A stretch of 12,120 nt of DNA from Gammaproteobacteria bacterium CG22_combo_CG10-13_8_21_14_all_40_8. GTDB lineage: Bacteria; Pseudomonadota; Gammaproteobacteria; Enterobacterales; GCA-002770795. Below are positions 1-8,075 of the stretch, piece after piece. Location of the stretch: the NCBI GenBank assembly GCA_002770795.1, contig PCTP01000236.1, positions 159 through 12,278 of the forward strand, in the 5' to 3' direction. The notes under the pieces were generated by a model. That model ran no database searches. It worked only from the letters and a program-made list of their open reading frames with translations, and had not been told where the DNA came from. Numbering within the stretch: position 1 is the first letter of the stretch; every line of letters starts with the position of its first letter. The position numbers were made by a program, and so were the translations under genes.

Positions 1-2263
1 CTACGAAGGTATTTAAGCAATATCCATCCGGGTTCGTATGAATAGTCGACTTCATAATATTCAGTTGCTGTTGAAATAACAATTGGCAAAGTTCTGAGAA
101 AAGTCCTTTTCTATCCTTACAATAAACAAAAACCTCGCTTCCCCCTTCATTGGGATGTCTTCTGACTTGAATGGTTTGTACTTTAGGTTGATTATCATTG
201 TAGAAACCATCTAATATTTTACAGTGCCATGCCACCTGGCTCGCTGAATATTTTTGGAAATAGCTATCATCGGTTTCACTTTGTAAATAGTTCAAAATAT
301 TCGGATTAATGCCCCGACCTTCTAGCAAAGCTTTTGCTTCTAATTTATTTAACTTAGCAAATTGAGAACGATCTTTGAGGCGTTTGTCTGGGCTTGATAG
401 CCAAATACTGGTTTGTGTATAGAGCTCTCTGGTGAGAGCTTCGCGCCAGCTGTTCCACAAAGAGGGATTTGTCGCTCTCACATCAGCCACAGTTAACACA
501 TAGAGTAAGTCGAGACGTCTGGCATCTTGCACTTGAGCTGCAAATTGAGCGATGACTTCTGGATCATAAATATCTTTTTTCTGAGAAAATAGAGACAACA
601 GCAGATGATTTTTAACTAACCAGCTAATGAGTTCAGCATCTTCAATTTGTAACTGATGATCAAGACAGAATTTTTTTGCTTCAATAGCGCCTAATTCACA
701 ATGATCACCGCCTCTACCCTTCGCGATGTCGTGAAAAAGTCCAGTGATATAGAGAATTTCAGGACGTTCAAGACGAGAAACTATTTTGCTGCATAATGGA
801 AACTCTTCCGCATGTTTTTCTTGAGAAAACCGAGCAATATTTTTCAGCAAAAAAAGCGTATGCTCATCGACAGTATAAGTATGAAAAAGATCAAATTGCA
901 TCAGACCAACAATTTTAGAATAGACTGGCAAGTAACGTTTTAAAACACCATAGCGTTTCATATAAACAAAAGCTGTGCTTAAGCTTTGATGTTGACTCAG
1001 AATTGAGAGAAAATTTTGCTGGTTCTCTTCATTTTTTCGAAATTCATTATTAATAAGAGGTAAACTATTTTGCAATAGTCTCACGGTTTGAGCTCGAATC
1101 TTTTTAAGTGAGGGATTATCTGCCAGGTGTATAAATAGACGAAAAATATTGGCTGGATCATTTTGAAAGACTAAAGGATGTCGTGCTTCAATGAACTCTC
1201 CAGAAATTGCAAAATCCTGATTGATGATTGTTAAAGGTGTTTGTGGTTCATTGTTCTCAATGGCTTCGTTAAACAGTTGCAATAGAACATCGTTTAATTC
1301 TCTAATTCTGAGTACAGTTCGGTAATAACGTCTCATCAATTGTTCTACGGCGCTATTTTCATTTTCTGATTTAAATCCCAGCATGGTGGCAACCGCACCT
1401 TGGTGTTCAAATAGAAGTCTATCTTCTCGTCGTCCAGTGATCACATGTAAAGCAAATCTCACTTTCCACAAAAAATGTAAACAACTCATTAAGGATTTAA
1501 ATTCAGATTGATTGATGAATCCTAAAGCGACTAGTGCGGATAGGCTATCCACTTGAAAATGTCTTTTGATCACCCATCCAATGACTTGGATATCCCTTAA
1601 TCCACCAGGACTACTTTTTAAATTGGGTTGAAGTGAATAGGAACTACTTAAAAATCTTTTATGGCGATTTTTTTGTTCGAGAAGCTTTGCATGATAAAAG
1701 CTCTTTCCTGACCAGATTTGTGAAGAGTTGGTGCGATAAGTCATGTCATCGAAAAGTAATGGCGAGCCTGCAATCAGTCGCGATTCCATTAAGTTTGTGG
1801 CCACGCTAATGTCTGCTTTTGCCTCTACAACACACTGAGTTAGGGTTCTAACGCTATGACCTAATTCGATGCCAGAATCCCAGATTAAAGTGATAAATTG
1901 GCTAATAATTTCAGTCTGTTCCAGGTTAGGATCCTTATCTAATAAAATCATCAGATCAATGTCAGAGCAAGGATGTAGCTCTGATCTGCCGTAGCCTCCA
2001 ACTGCAACTAGAGACCACGCTGGGATGCTGGCGCTGATAAGTGTTGTCCATAGGTGATATAAGATTTGATCAACAACTCGACTTTGTGCTCGTAGTAATT
2101 TTTGAACTTCAACGCCTTCTTGAAAGGCGCTTAAGATAAGTTGTTCAGCAGATTGTTTAAAAAGTGTTAAGTTTTGTGGGGATATATCGCCAACATTGAG
2201 CAGTGGCAGTTTTTCATAGGGTAAACGCCATGACTTATTCAGTGCCTCATGCTCATTAGCCAA
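1..2263 (-). CDS. glnD: PII uridylyltransferase / uridylyl-removing enzyme GlnD (C-terminus outside window)
   Basis: Bifunctional cytoplasmic nitrogen sensor. It adds UMP to PII proteins (GlnB/GlnK) when glutamine is low and removes it when glutamine is high. Seen: the nucleotidyltransferase motif GGYGRSELHPCSDIDL at about residues 89-104, with the metal-binding Asp pair at 101 and 103. A central GlnD-specific region includes SSPGGLRDI. The HD hydrolase core FHDIAKGRGGDH has His511-Asp512, and the first ACT domain begins near residue 715 (CKDRKGLFSELC). About 754 residues are visible; E. coli GlnD has 890, so the rest of the ACT pair lies off the left edge. No ATG is in frame near the 5' end. 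I chose TTG at 2263 because AGGTGA precedes it by 5 nt; GTG at 2272 is the alternative. Either overlaps the end of map, so translation is probably coupled. Both catalytic sites look intact. Confidence 0.96.
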   Translation of the reverse strand, partial: MANEHEALNKSWRLPYEKLPLLNVGDISPQNLTLFKQSAEQLILSAFQEGVEVQKLLRAQSRVVDQILYHLWTTLISASIPAWSLVAVGGYGRSELHPCSDIDLMILLDKDPNLEQTEIISQFITLIWDSGIELGHSVRTLTQCVVEAKADISVATNLMESRLIAGSPLLFDDMTYRTNSSQIWSGKSFYHAKLLEQKNRHKRFLSSSYSLQPNLKSSPGGLRDIQVIGWVIKRHFQVDSLSALVALGFINQSEFKSLMSCLHFLWKVRFALHVITGRREDRLLFEHQGAVATMLGFKSENENSAVEQLMRRYYRTVLRIRELNDVLLQLFNEAIENNEPQTPLTIINQDFAISGEFIEARHPLVFQNDPANIFRLFIHLADNPSLKKIRAQTVRLLQNSLPLINNEFRKNEENQQNFLSILSQHQSLSTAFVYMKRYGVLKRYLPVYSKIVGLMQFDLFHTYTVDEHTLFLLKNIARFSQEKHAEEFPLCSKIVSRLERPEILYITGLFHDIAKGRGGDHCELGAIEAKKFCLDHQLQIEDAELISWLVKNHLLLSLFSQKKDIYDPEVIAQFAAQVQDARRLDLLYVLTVADVRATNPSLWNSWREALTRELYTQTSIWLSSPDKRLKDRSQFAKLNKLEAKALLEGRGINPNILNYLQSETDDSYFQKYSASQVAWHCKILDGFYNDNQPKVQTIQVRRHPNEGGSEVFVYCKDRKGLFSELCQLLFQQQLNIMKSTIHTNPDGYCLNTFV

Positions 2264-3026
2264 TGACTTCACCTTTCCTTAAGGTCAACACTTCCACTCC
2301 TGTAGCTGTTACTGCCAAGGTATGTTCAAACTGTGCTGAGAGGCTGCGATCCTTAGTGATCACAGTCCATGCATCGGGTAAAACTTTGGTGTGGCGTTTG
2401 CCAACATTTAACATAGGCTCTATTGTTAAACACATGCCTTCTTCTAAAACGACGCCCGTATTGGGTCGTCCGTAATGCAGAACTTGAGGCTCCTCATGAA
2501 AACCAATTCCTATACCATGGCCACAATATTCTTGAACCACACTAAAATTATGCTTATGGGCATGGGTTTCAATAATATGTCCAATATCCCCTAAGCGAAC
2601 ACCAGGTTTGACGATGTTAATGGCTTTATACAAACATTCTTGAGTAACGCTAATCAGTCTTTCAGCGATGATCTTAGGTTTGCCCACGACAAACATTTGG
2701 CTACTATCGCCATGATAACCATCTTTAATTACGGTAATATCAAGATTAATAATATCCCCATCTTTCAAAACCTTATCGGAAGGGATCCCATGACAAACCA
2801 CATGATTGACTGAGGTACAAATAGATTTCGGAAAGCCGTGATAGTTAAGGGGAGCAGGGATAGCTTTTTGCACATCTACAATATATTCATGGCAGATTTT
2901 ATCCAACTCATTGGTACTAACACCTTTCACCACGTAGGGGGCAATCATCTCAAGAATTTCAGCCGTCAAGCGGCCGGCAATACGCATTTTTTCGATTTCT
3001 TCAGGTGTTTTTATCAAAATTGCCAT
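2256..3026 (-). CDS. map: Methionine aminopeptidase, type I
   Basis: Cytosolic dimetal enzyme that removes the initiator methionine from nascent proteins when the second residue is small. Seen: a complete 256-residue protein, close to the 264 of E. coli MetAP and without the N-terminal extension of eukaryotic forms. All expected pita-bread-fold ligands are present: Asp96 in NLDITV, Asp107 in GYHGDSSQ, His170 in CGHGIG, Glu203 in TIEPM and Glu234 in AQFEHT. The substrate-binding His79 (VCHGIP) and His177 (FHEEP) are also there. The start is ATG with AAGG about 12 nt upstream, a loose ribosome site. It is the first gene of a map-glnD unit, as in E. coli. In E. coli map lies divergently beside rpsB; here the divergent neighbour is a histidine kinase instead. 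Confidence 0.97.
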   Translation of the reverse strand: MAILIKTPEEIEKMRIAGRLTAEILEMIAPYVVKGVSTNELDKICHEYIVDVQKAIPAPLNYHGFPKSICTSVNHVVCHGIPSDKVLKDGDIINLDITVIKDGYHGDSSQMFVVGKPKIIAERLISVTQECLYKAINIVKPGVRLGDIGHIIETHAHKHNFSVVQEYCGHGIGIGFHEEPQVLHYGRPNTGVVLEEGMCLTIEPMLNVGKRHTKVLPDAWTVITKDRSLSAQFEHTLAVTATGVEVLTLRKGEVIG

Positions 3027-3060
3027 CTGTTTTTGTACCTTGTTGTTTGCATTTTCTAGA

Positions 3061-3066
3061 ATTGTA
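3061..3066 (-). promoter_or_regulatory. Possible -10 box for map
   Basis: On the minus strand this reads TACAAT, one base from the sigma-70 consensus, 34 nt upstream of the map start codon. No good -35 hexamer is found at 16-18 nt; a TTGACT lies at 3093-3098 but is too far away. This is a weak call based on position and one hexamer only. Confidence 0.25.
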
Positions 3067-3244
3067 CCTCTTTTCTATCTTTGAAAATAGTAAGTCAAAC
3101 AGAAAAGGGATTAGACGGTGATGAATTGTTGTCAGTTGATTATGGTGTTGAATTTATACGCCCGTTAGACCGCTGAATTTTATTCTATTGAAGTGATAAG
3201 GTGATAACCTCGTTGATAATTGGTGATTTTTACCTCTTTTCTAT
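3065..3244. repeat. 14-bp direct repeat in the map / kinase spacer
   Basis: TACCTCTTTTCTAT occurs at 3065-3078 and again exactly at 3231-3244, 166 bp apart in the same orientation. The two copies flank most of the spacer between the divergent map and kinase genes. The first copy overlaps the possible map -10 box. Between them lie AT-rich DNA and several GTGATAA-like words (around 3194-3228), including AGGTGATAACCT, a short inverted repeat. No RNA gene or ORF was recognised in the spacer. The function is unknown; regulatory sites or the footprint of an old rearrangement are both possible. Confidence 0.6.
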
Positions 3245-3335
3245 GATTTTTTAGTAGATTTTTACTGTTGAAGCTTTCTTTAAGATTTTTTATGAAAAAC
3301 TAACTTTAATCAAGGTGTTGTACTATTCTTTTTGT

Positions 3336-5294
3336 ATGAATATCTCCCAACAACCGACTCAGTCATACAGCACATCCCTTGGATTAAGAGGGAAGTCGAT
3401 ACTTTTCTTATTGACTTTGTTTATCTTCGTTGGTGGACTCAGTATCTTCGGAATCATTTATTTTAGTCGTGAATTAGCATTGGGTTTAGATGCAGAAATA
3501 GCCGAAGGCACTGTCTTGCTTAACAGGCAAATTATCCAAAATGCAATTCAAAATGATCTGAAGACGGCGTTACTGCTGGCAAAAAATTCCCAAGTTGTCA
3601 GTTGGTTAGAGGATGAGAATAATGCATCCAAGCAAACTACAGCCATAGAGCAATTGAATATTTTTTCTCAACAATTCTCAAGTCAAAGCTATTTTGTTGC
3701 CTCACAAAAATCGGGACATCTATTTGTTAACGACAAACAAAAAAATCTGAAATCCTTTGAATTTATTGACACATTATCTAGAAATGATGCAGATGATAAT
3801 TGGTTTTTCGACTTTTTAGAAAGGGATGAATCCTATCAGTTCAATGTGGATTTCAATAGTGAATTACAAACCACCAAGCTGTGGGTTAACGTGATTGTTA
3901 AAGATAAGGAGAAGAATGTCGGTGTCATCGGGAGTGGTGTTGAATTAACCTCTGTTGTCAAAGATTTCATTAATGATGGAAATAACGCTCATTTGCCACT
4001 GTTAGTTGATAAAGATGGAGTAATTCAAGCTATCTCTCAAAATTCTAGTATTATCCAATCAAACCTTTCTATCCAAGGCATAACCTTAAAAACTATTTGG
4101 GATTTGTTCAGGCTCCCAAAAGACAAAAAGCAAATGCAGGCTTTATTTCAGCGAGCTAAAGCACAATCAGATCGTGCTTTTACTGAAACGATAGAGATTA
4201 ATGGCCATCCTACTTTGATCTCCATAAGCTATCTTAGCTCTATGGGCTGGTATAATGTGTTGATTATAGATTCCTATCATGTTGTTACTTATTCTCATAT
4301 AACCACATTTATCGCCTTGTTTATTTTAGCTTTTTCCTCAATTGCGTTGATGCTATGGTTTGCTTTAAACAAACGAATTGTTAATCCAATTTTAGCAATT
4401 GATGAAGCAGCTAAGGAAATAGAAAAGGGTCATTATGACTTCTCTGTACCTGTAGTGGGGTATGATGAAATCTCACATTTAGCTTTAAGTTTTGAGAGAA
4501 TGCGTAGCGGGATCTATGAAAGAGCGGTTCATTTAAAACAACAAATGAAAATAGCTGAAGATTTAGCTCAACAAGCTCAATCTGTAAACCTTGCTAAGAG
4601 CCAATTTTTATCTAATATGTCCCATGAGTTTAAAACACCGATGAATGGTATTGTCGGGATGATTGAGCTGCTTAAAACAACAGAATTGACTGATGAACAG
4701 CTTGAATCCATTGAGAGTATGAGTGAATGTAGTCAATCCTTGCTAATGTTGATTGATGAGGTGTTGGATTATGCCAAAATTGATTCAGGCACCTTAGTGA
4801 TAGAAAATGCTCCTTTTGAAGTCAAAGGTTTAATTTATCAGACAGTATCTCGTTATCAAGAACAAGCTAACCGCCAACAGATTCCTTTGGAAATATTGGT
4901 AGATCATTCCATCCCCAAAACCTTAATTGGATCTGAAAGAACAATTCAACAGGTATTGTCTAATCTAGTCAATAATGCACTGAAGTTTACAGAAAAAGGG
5001 CAAATCAATATCGAAGTGGTACTTCAATCAGTAACAGATGGCGTTTATCTGTTGAAATTCATTGTGTTGGATACAGGCTTAGGTATTGATTCAGAGGAGA
5101 CAGGGCAACTTTTTGAGCCCTTTGTGCAATTGGATAACTCTTTAACTCGACAACATGAAGGGGCTGGTCTCGGACTAGCAATCTGTAAACAGTTGGTACA
5201 GCAGATGGGGGGTGAGATTGGTATTTTGCAGAATCATCCTCATGGTACATTGGTCTGGTTTAGTCTCCCACTTAGAGCTTTTGATCTTCATTAA
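3336..5294 (+). CDS. Membrane sensor histidine kinase (Cache-like sensor, HAMP, HisKA, HATPase)
   Basis: Inner-membrane sensor that should autophosphorylate a histidine in response to a periplasmic cue. Residues are counted from this ATG. A membrane segment lies at about 21-43, then a long periplasmic region at about 44-320 that looks Cache-like, a second membrane segment at about 321-343, and HAMP at about 344-395. The HisKA motif MSHEFKTPMNG holds the phospho-acceptor His430. The ATP-binding domain has the N box (NLVNNALKF), G1 (DTGLGID), F box (LFEPF) and G2 (GAGLGLAI). The core resembles BarA-type hybrid kinases, but the protein stops after the ATPase domain with no receiver or Hpt domain. 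No response regulator is adjacent, so it is an orphan here. A GTG at 3315 would add seven residues; neither start has a clear ribosome site, and ATG is preferred by codon. The ligand and partner are unknown. Confidence 0.93.
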   Translation: MNISQQPTQSYSTSLGLRGKSILFLLTLFIFVGGLSIFGIIYFSRELALGLDAEIAEGTVLLNRQIIQNAIQNDLKTALLLAKNSQVVSWLEDENNASKQTTAIEQLNIFSQQFSSQSYFVASQKSGHLFVNDKQKNLKSFEFIDTLSRNDADDNWFFDFLERDESYQFNVDFNSELQTTKLWVNVIVKDKEKNVGVIGSGVELTSVVKDFINDGNNAHLPLLVDKDGVIQAISQNSSIIQSNLSIQGITLKTIWDLFRLPKDKKQMQALFQRAKAQSDRAFTETIEINGHPTLISISYLSSMGWYNVLIIDSYHVVTYSHITTFIALFILAFSSIALMLWFALNKRIVNPILAIDEAAKEIEKGHYDFSVPVVGYDEISHLALSFERMRSGIYERAVHLKQQMKIAEDLAQQAQSVNLAKSQFLSNMSHEFKTPMNGIVGMIELLKTTELTDEQLESIESMSECSQSLLMLIDEVLDYAKIDSGTLVIENAPFEVKGLIYQTVSRYQEQANRQQIPLEILVDHSIPKTLIGSERTIQQVLSNLVNNALKFTEKGQINIEVVLQSVTDGVYLLKFIVLDTGLGIDSEETGQLFEPFVQLDNSLTRQHEGAGLGLAICKQLVQQMGGEIGILQNHPHGTLVWFSLPLRAFDLH

Positions 5295-5365
5295 TGGTTT
5301 GGAATCTAGTTCTAGAATATGTATTTATTTTTAGATAAATAGGCGATGAAAATACTTTTTTTGTC

Positions 5366-5371
5366 TATACT
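5366..5371 (+). promoter_or_regulatory. Possible -10 box for the isomerase-family gene
   Basis: TATACT differs from the sigma-70 -10 consensus by one base and lies 31 nt before the ATG at 5403. The sequence 17 nt upstream is a poor -35 match. The 108-nt gap after the kinase gene leaves room for a separate promoter, but read-through from the kinase is equally possible. Confidence 0.25.
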
Positions 5372-5402
5372 TAACTTACTATCTTGTTGTTGAGTAGTTA
5401 CC

Positions 5403-6038
5403 ATGTCGAAACAGATCTCTTGGTATTTTGACTTTATCTCTCCTTTTGCTTATTTGCAGTTGGAGCAGTTTAAAGCATTACCCCACGATGTTGTGATTGA
5501 ATATAAGCCGGTGTTATTAGCTGGATTATTGGAACATTGGAAAAATATCGGACCGGCAGAAATCAAGCCAAAACGAATCTTTACCTATCAATATTGTCAG
5601 TGGCTAGCCAAAAAGAAAGGCATCCCTTTCAAAATGCCACCAGCTCATCCTTTTGTTTCTTTAGTGGCACTCAGATTGGCTATTGCCTCGAATAATGATC
5701 AATTGGTTATCCGAACCATTTTTGAAGCTATTTGGAAGGAAGGGTTGTCGCTTGAGGATGCAGCTACTTGGAGCTGGCTGAGTAAACATGCGGATATGCA
5801 AAATGCCGTTAAACTAATGGAGACAGCTGAAGTCAAGTCACAATTACGTACCAACACCGATGAAGCCGCTGAACTTCAGATTTTTGGTGTGCCAACCATG
5901 CATATAGATGGCCATAACTTTTGGGGTTACGATGGTTTTGACATGGCGCTGGATTATTTACAGCAACCCAAGACTTTTTTTGATGAAGAAATGCAAAGAA
6001 TTGCTAAACTACCTGTTGGTATACAAAGGAAAAGGTAG
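5403..6038 (+). CDS. DsbA-fold protein of the 2-hydroxychromene-2-carboxylate isomerase family
   Basis: Glutathione-dependent isomerase or kappa-class GST-like protein, predicted cytoplasmic since there is no signal peptide. Seen: 211 residues, normal for the family. The N-terminal thioredoxin-like strand YFDFISPFAYL puts a Ser (residue 13) where DsbA has its CXXC, as in the isomerase and kappa-GST members. A helical insertion follows in the middle. The C-terminal part has FGVPTMHIDG with the cis-Pro loop (Pro164), then FWGYDGFDM, a signature of this family. In naphthalene degraders the founding enzyme isomerises 2-hydroxychromene-2-carboxylate, but no aromatic-degradation genes are nearby, so that substrate should not be assumed. 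It follows the kinase by 108 nt on the same strand and converges with the exporter operon. The start is ATG with a poor ribosome site. Confidence 0.88.
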   Translation: MSKQISWYFDFISPFAYLQLEQFKALPHDVVIEYKPVLLAGLLEHWKNIGPAEIKPKRIFTYQYCQWLAKKKGIPFKMPPAHPFVSLVALRLAIASNNDQLVIRTIFEAIWKEGLSLEDAATWSWLSKHADMQNAVKLMETAEVKSQLRTNTDEAAELQIFGVPTMHIDGHNFWGYDGFDMALDYLQQPKTFFDEEMQRIAKLPVGIQRKR

Positions 6039-6093
6039 TTTGTAAAACCAAACCCTTCCTTTGGCTAGATAGCATTCATTTCTATTCGATGAC

Positions 6094-7323
6094 TTATTCA
6101 TATCTTAGCGCATCAATGGGATCAAGATTGGCTGCTTTAGCTGCGGGTAAAATACCAAATAAAATCCCTACAAAAGCAGAAAATCCAAAGGCTATGCCGA
6201 TTGACCACAATGGAACGTTGGCTGGGGGAAAGTTGGGTATAAGCGCGGCCGCCATGGAGCCTAAGCCAAAGCCAATGATAATGCCGACAATACCGCCAAG
6301 TAGAGATAAAACGACTGCCTCTATTAAAAATTGCAATAAGATATGGTGCCTTTTCGCGCCAATCGCTTTGCAAATCCCTATCTCTCTGGTGCGTTCGGTG
6401 ACTGAAACTAGCATGATATTCATAATGCCTATGCCACCCACCAGCAGAGAAATACTGACAATACCCCCTAATACAATGGTCATTGTGTCAATAATTTTGG
6501 ATATACCTGAGGTCAACTGTTCGGCAGTTTCAATTTTAAAATCATCTTCTTGAGCGGGTTTTAAATGATGTTGTTTCCTTAAAATATGGGTTAAACGAGC
6601 CTTAATTTCATCCAACTGGGTAAGATCTTTGAGTTGGATCTGCACAAAAATATCAGGTTCTACCAAGGAGCCATTGAGACCATGCATGGTGTTATAGGGT
6701 AGTATGGCAAAATTATCCTGACTAAACCCAAAGAATGCCCCTTTGGGCTCTGCCAGACCAACAATTTTCAACCATTCACCTGCATAGTTTACAAATTTTC
6801 CTACGGGATTTTGTGGGAGGTTGAGATCTGTTCGTAATTCTTCACCAATGACCATCACTTTTCGATGAGTTTCATTATCGCTATAAGATAAGAATCGTCC
6901 GTATTTTATGTCAAGATTTTGTACATTTTGATAATTAAAAGTGGTGCCGGAAACCTGTGCAAAGGATTGATTCCCCTGATATTTTATGCCACTGGTTCCA
7001 CCTACTCTTGAGCCGAGGGTTGGAGCAATAAAATCAATACCTTCAGAATGTTTGGTAATTAACTCCAGATCTTTGGCACTAATTTTGGCTATATTACCTT
7101 TTAAGCGTTCTTCTCTCGGAGTAATAGAGCGAATTGAGATAGAGTTTGAACCAAAGCCTTCAAATTGTTTATTAATTGAGTAGCTTAATCCTTGGATAAC
7201 TGAGACCACGGCAATGGTCGAGCTGACACCAATAATAATACCCAAAGTGGTTAAGAAACTTCTAAACCCATGTGCTCGTACAGAGCTTATGGCGCTACGG
7301 AAACTTTCAATTAGACTAAACAA
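6094..7323 (-). CDS. ABC transporter permease, MacB/FtsX type
   Basis: Inner-membrane subunit of a MacAB-like type VII ABC exporter, which couples ATP hydrolysis to movements in the periplasm. Seen: 409 residues. A first membrane helix at about 20-45 follows the conserved N-terminal amphipathic stretch (SFLTTLGIIIGVSS). A periplasmic MacB-type domain runs to about 270, then three C-terminal helices (about 283-310, 331-360 and 370-395) make up the FtsX domain. The motif ERTREIGICKAIGAK between the helices is typical of the family and contacts the ATPase. The start is TTG at 7323, preceded by AAGGA about 9 nt upstream, and overlaps the ATPase stop by 8 nt, implying translational coupling. E. 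coli MacB fuses ATPase and permease in one chain; here they are separate. It is the last gene of the four-gene operon. Confidence 0.95.
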   Translation of the reverse strand: MFSLIESFRSAISSVRAHGFRSFLTTLGIIIGVSSTIAVVSVIQGLSYSINKQFEGFGSNSISIRSITPREERLKGNIAKISAKDLELITKHSEGIDFIAPTLGSRVGGTSGIKYQGNQSFAQVSGTTFNYQNVQNLDIKYGRFLSYSDNETHRKVMVIGEELRTDLNLPQNPVGKFVNYAGEWLKIVGLAEPKGAFFGFSQDNFAILPYNTMHGLNGSLVEPDIFVQIQLKDLTQLDEIKARLTHILRKQHHLKPAQEDDFKIETAEQLTSGISKIIDTMTIVLGGIVSISLLVGGIGIMNIMLVSVTERTREIGICKAIGAKRHHILLQFLIEAVVLSLLGGIVGIIIGFGLGSMAAALIPNFPPANVPLWSIGIAFGFSAFVGILFGILPAAKAANLDPIDALRYE

Positions 7324-8056
7324 GATTATTTTCCTTTTTGTTTATCTTATACTCTGCGTGATCGACAGAGGACTTTAGGTTTAAATAATCTTCAATAATA
7401 TGACCATCTGAGAGCCTTACCACGCGATGACAATGTTTGGCAATTTCATTTTCATGAGTCACCATAATAATAGTTTGTCCTTCCTGATGCAGTTGATCAA
7501 AAAGTGCCATGATATCTTTGGTGGTTTGAGTGTCCAAATTCCCTGTGGGCTCATCAGCTAATAAAATAGAGGGTGAAGTCACCAATGCTCTGGCGATAGC
7601 GACTCGTTGTCGTTGACCGCCTGAGAGTTGGTTGGGAACGTGGTGCATGCGATCTGACAGATTCACTTTTTCTAATGCGGATATCGCCAATTTTTTTCTT
7701 TTGGCTAAGGACACACCTTGGTAAACCAAAGGGAGCATCACATTATTTAGTGCGCTGGCTCTAGGAAGTAGATTAAAACTTTGAAAAATAAAACCAATTT
7801 CTTGATTGCGAATATCAGCTAATTCATTTTGAGAGCGCTTTGAAACATCTTTATTGTTTAATAAATACGCTCCAGAGGAAGGCTGATCAAGACAACCTAA
7901 GATATTCATCATGGTCGATTTTCCTGAACCCGAAGAGCCGATAAAGGCAATATACTCATTGGCCTTGATGTTCAGATCAATATGATCTAAAGCCTTAACC
8001 GTTTGCTCACCCATGTGATAAAACTTGCAGATTTGATTGAGCGAAATAAGAGTCAT
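7316..8056 (-). CDS. ABC transporter ATPase, MacB/LolD type
   Basis: Cytoplasmic ATPase powering the adjacent permease. Seen from Met at 8056 (246 residues): Walker A GSSGSGKS at 40-47, Q-loop Gln92 in FIFQSFNLLP, signature LSGGQRQ at 144-150, Walker B ILLADEP with Asp168-Glu169, the D-loop GNLD, and switch His201 in MVTHEN. Short length, the Q-loop context and the lack of an extra domain fit the LolD/MacB/FtsE group. An in-frame start at 8137 would add 27 residues of sequence overlapping the adaptor gene. The start at 8056 is preferred because it gives the usual N-terminus (TLISLNQICKFY) and lies 19 nt past the adaptor stop. The C-terminal tail of about 25 residues beyond the usual end is charged and has no clear role. 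Confidence 0.95.
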   Translation of the reverse strand: MTLISLNQICKFYHMGEQTVKALDHIDLNIKANEYIAFIGSSGSGKSTMMNILGCLDQPSSGAYLLNNKDVSKRSQNELADIRNQEIGFIFQSFNLLPRASALNNVMLPLVYQGVSLAKRKKLAISALEKVNLSDRMHHVPNQLSGGQRQRVAIARALVTSPSILLADEPTGNLDTQTTKDIMALFDQLHQEGQTIIMVTHENEIAKHCHRVVRLSDGHIIEDYLNLKSSVDHAEYKINKKENNLV

Positions 8057-8075
8057 AGTTATTTCCGAGATAAAT

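Noticed and set aside
5322..5341. Inverted repeat TATTTAT / ATAAATA after the kinase gene
   Set aside because: All A/T stem, unstable, expected by chance in AT-rich DNA, and without a proper T-tract.
6048..6064. Short hairpin CCAAA / TTTGG between the convergent isomerase-family gene and permease gene
   Set aside because: Only a 5-bp stem with a 7-nt loop and no T-run on either strand, so it is too weak to call a terminator.
6089..6553. 154-codon plus-strand ORF antisense to the permease
   Set aside because: Low-complexity Pro/Met/Ile-rich translation opposite a well-supported conserved permease; it is a shadow frame.
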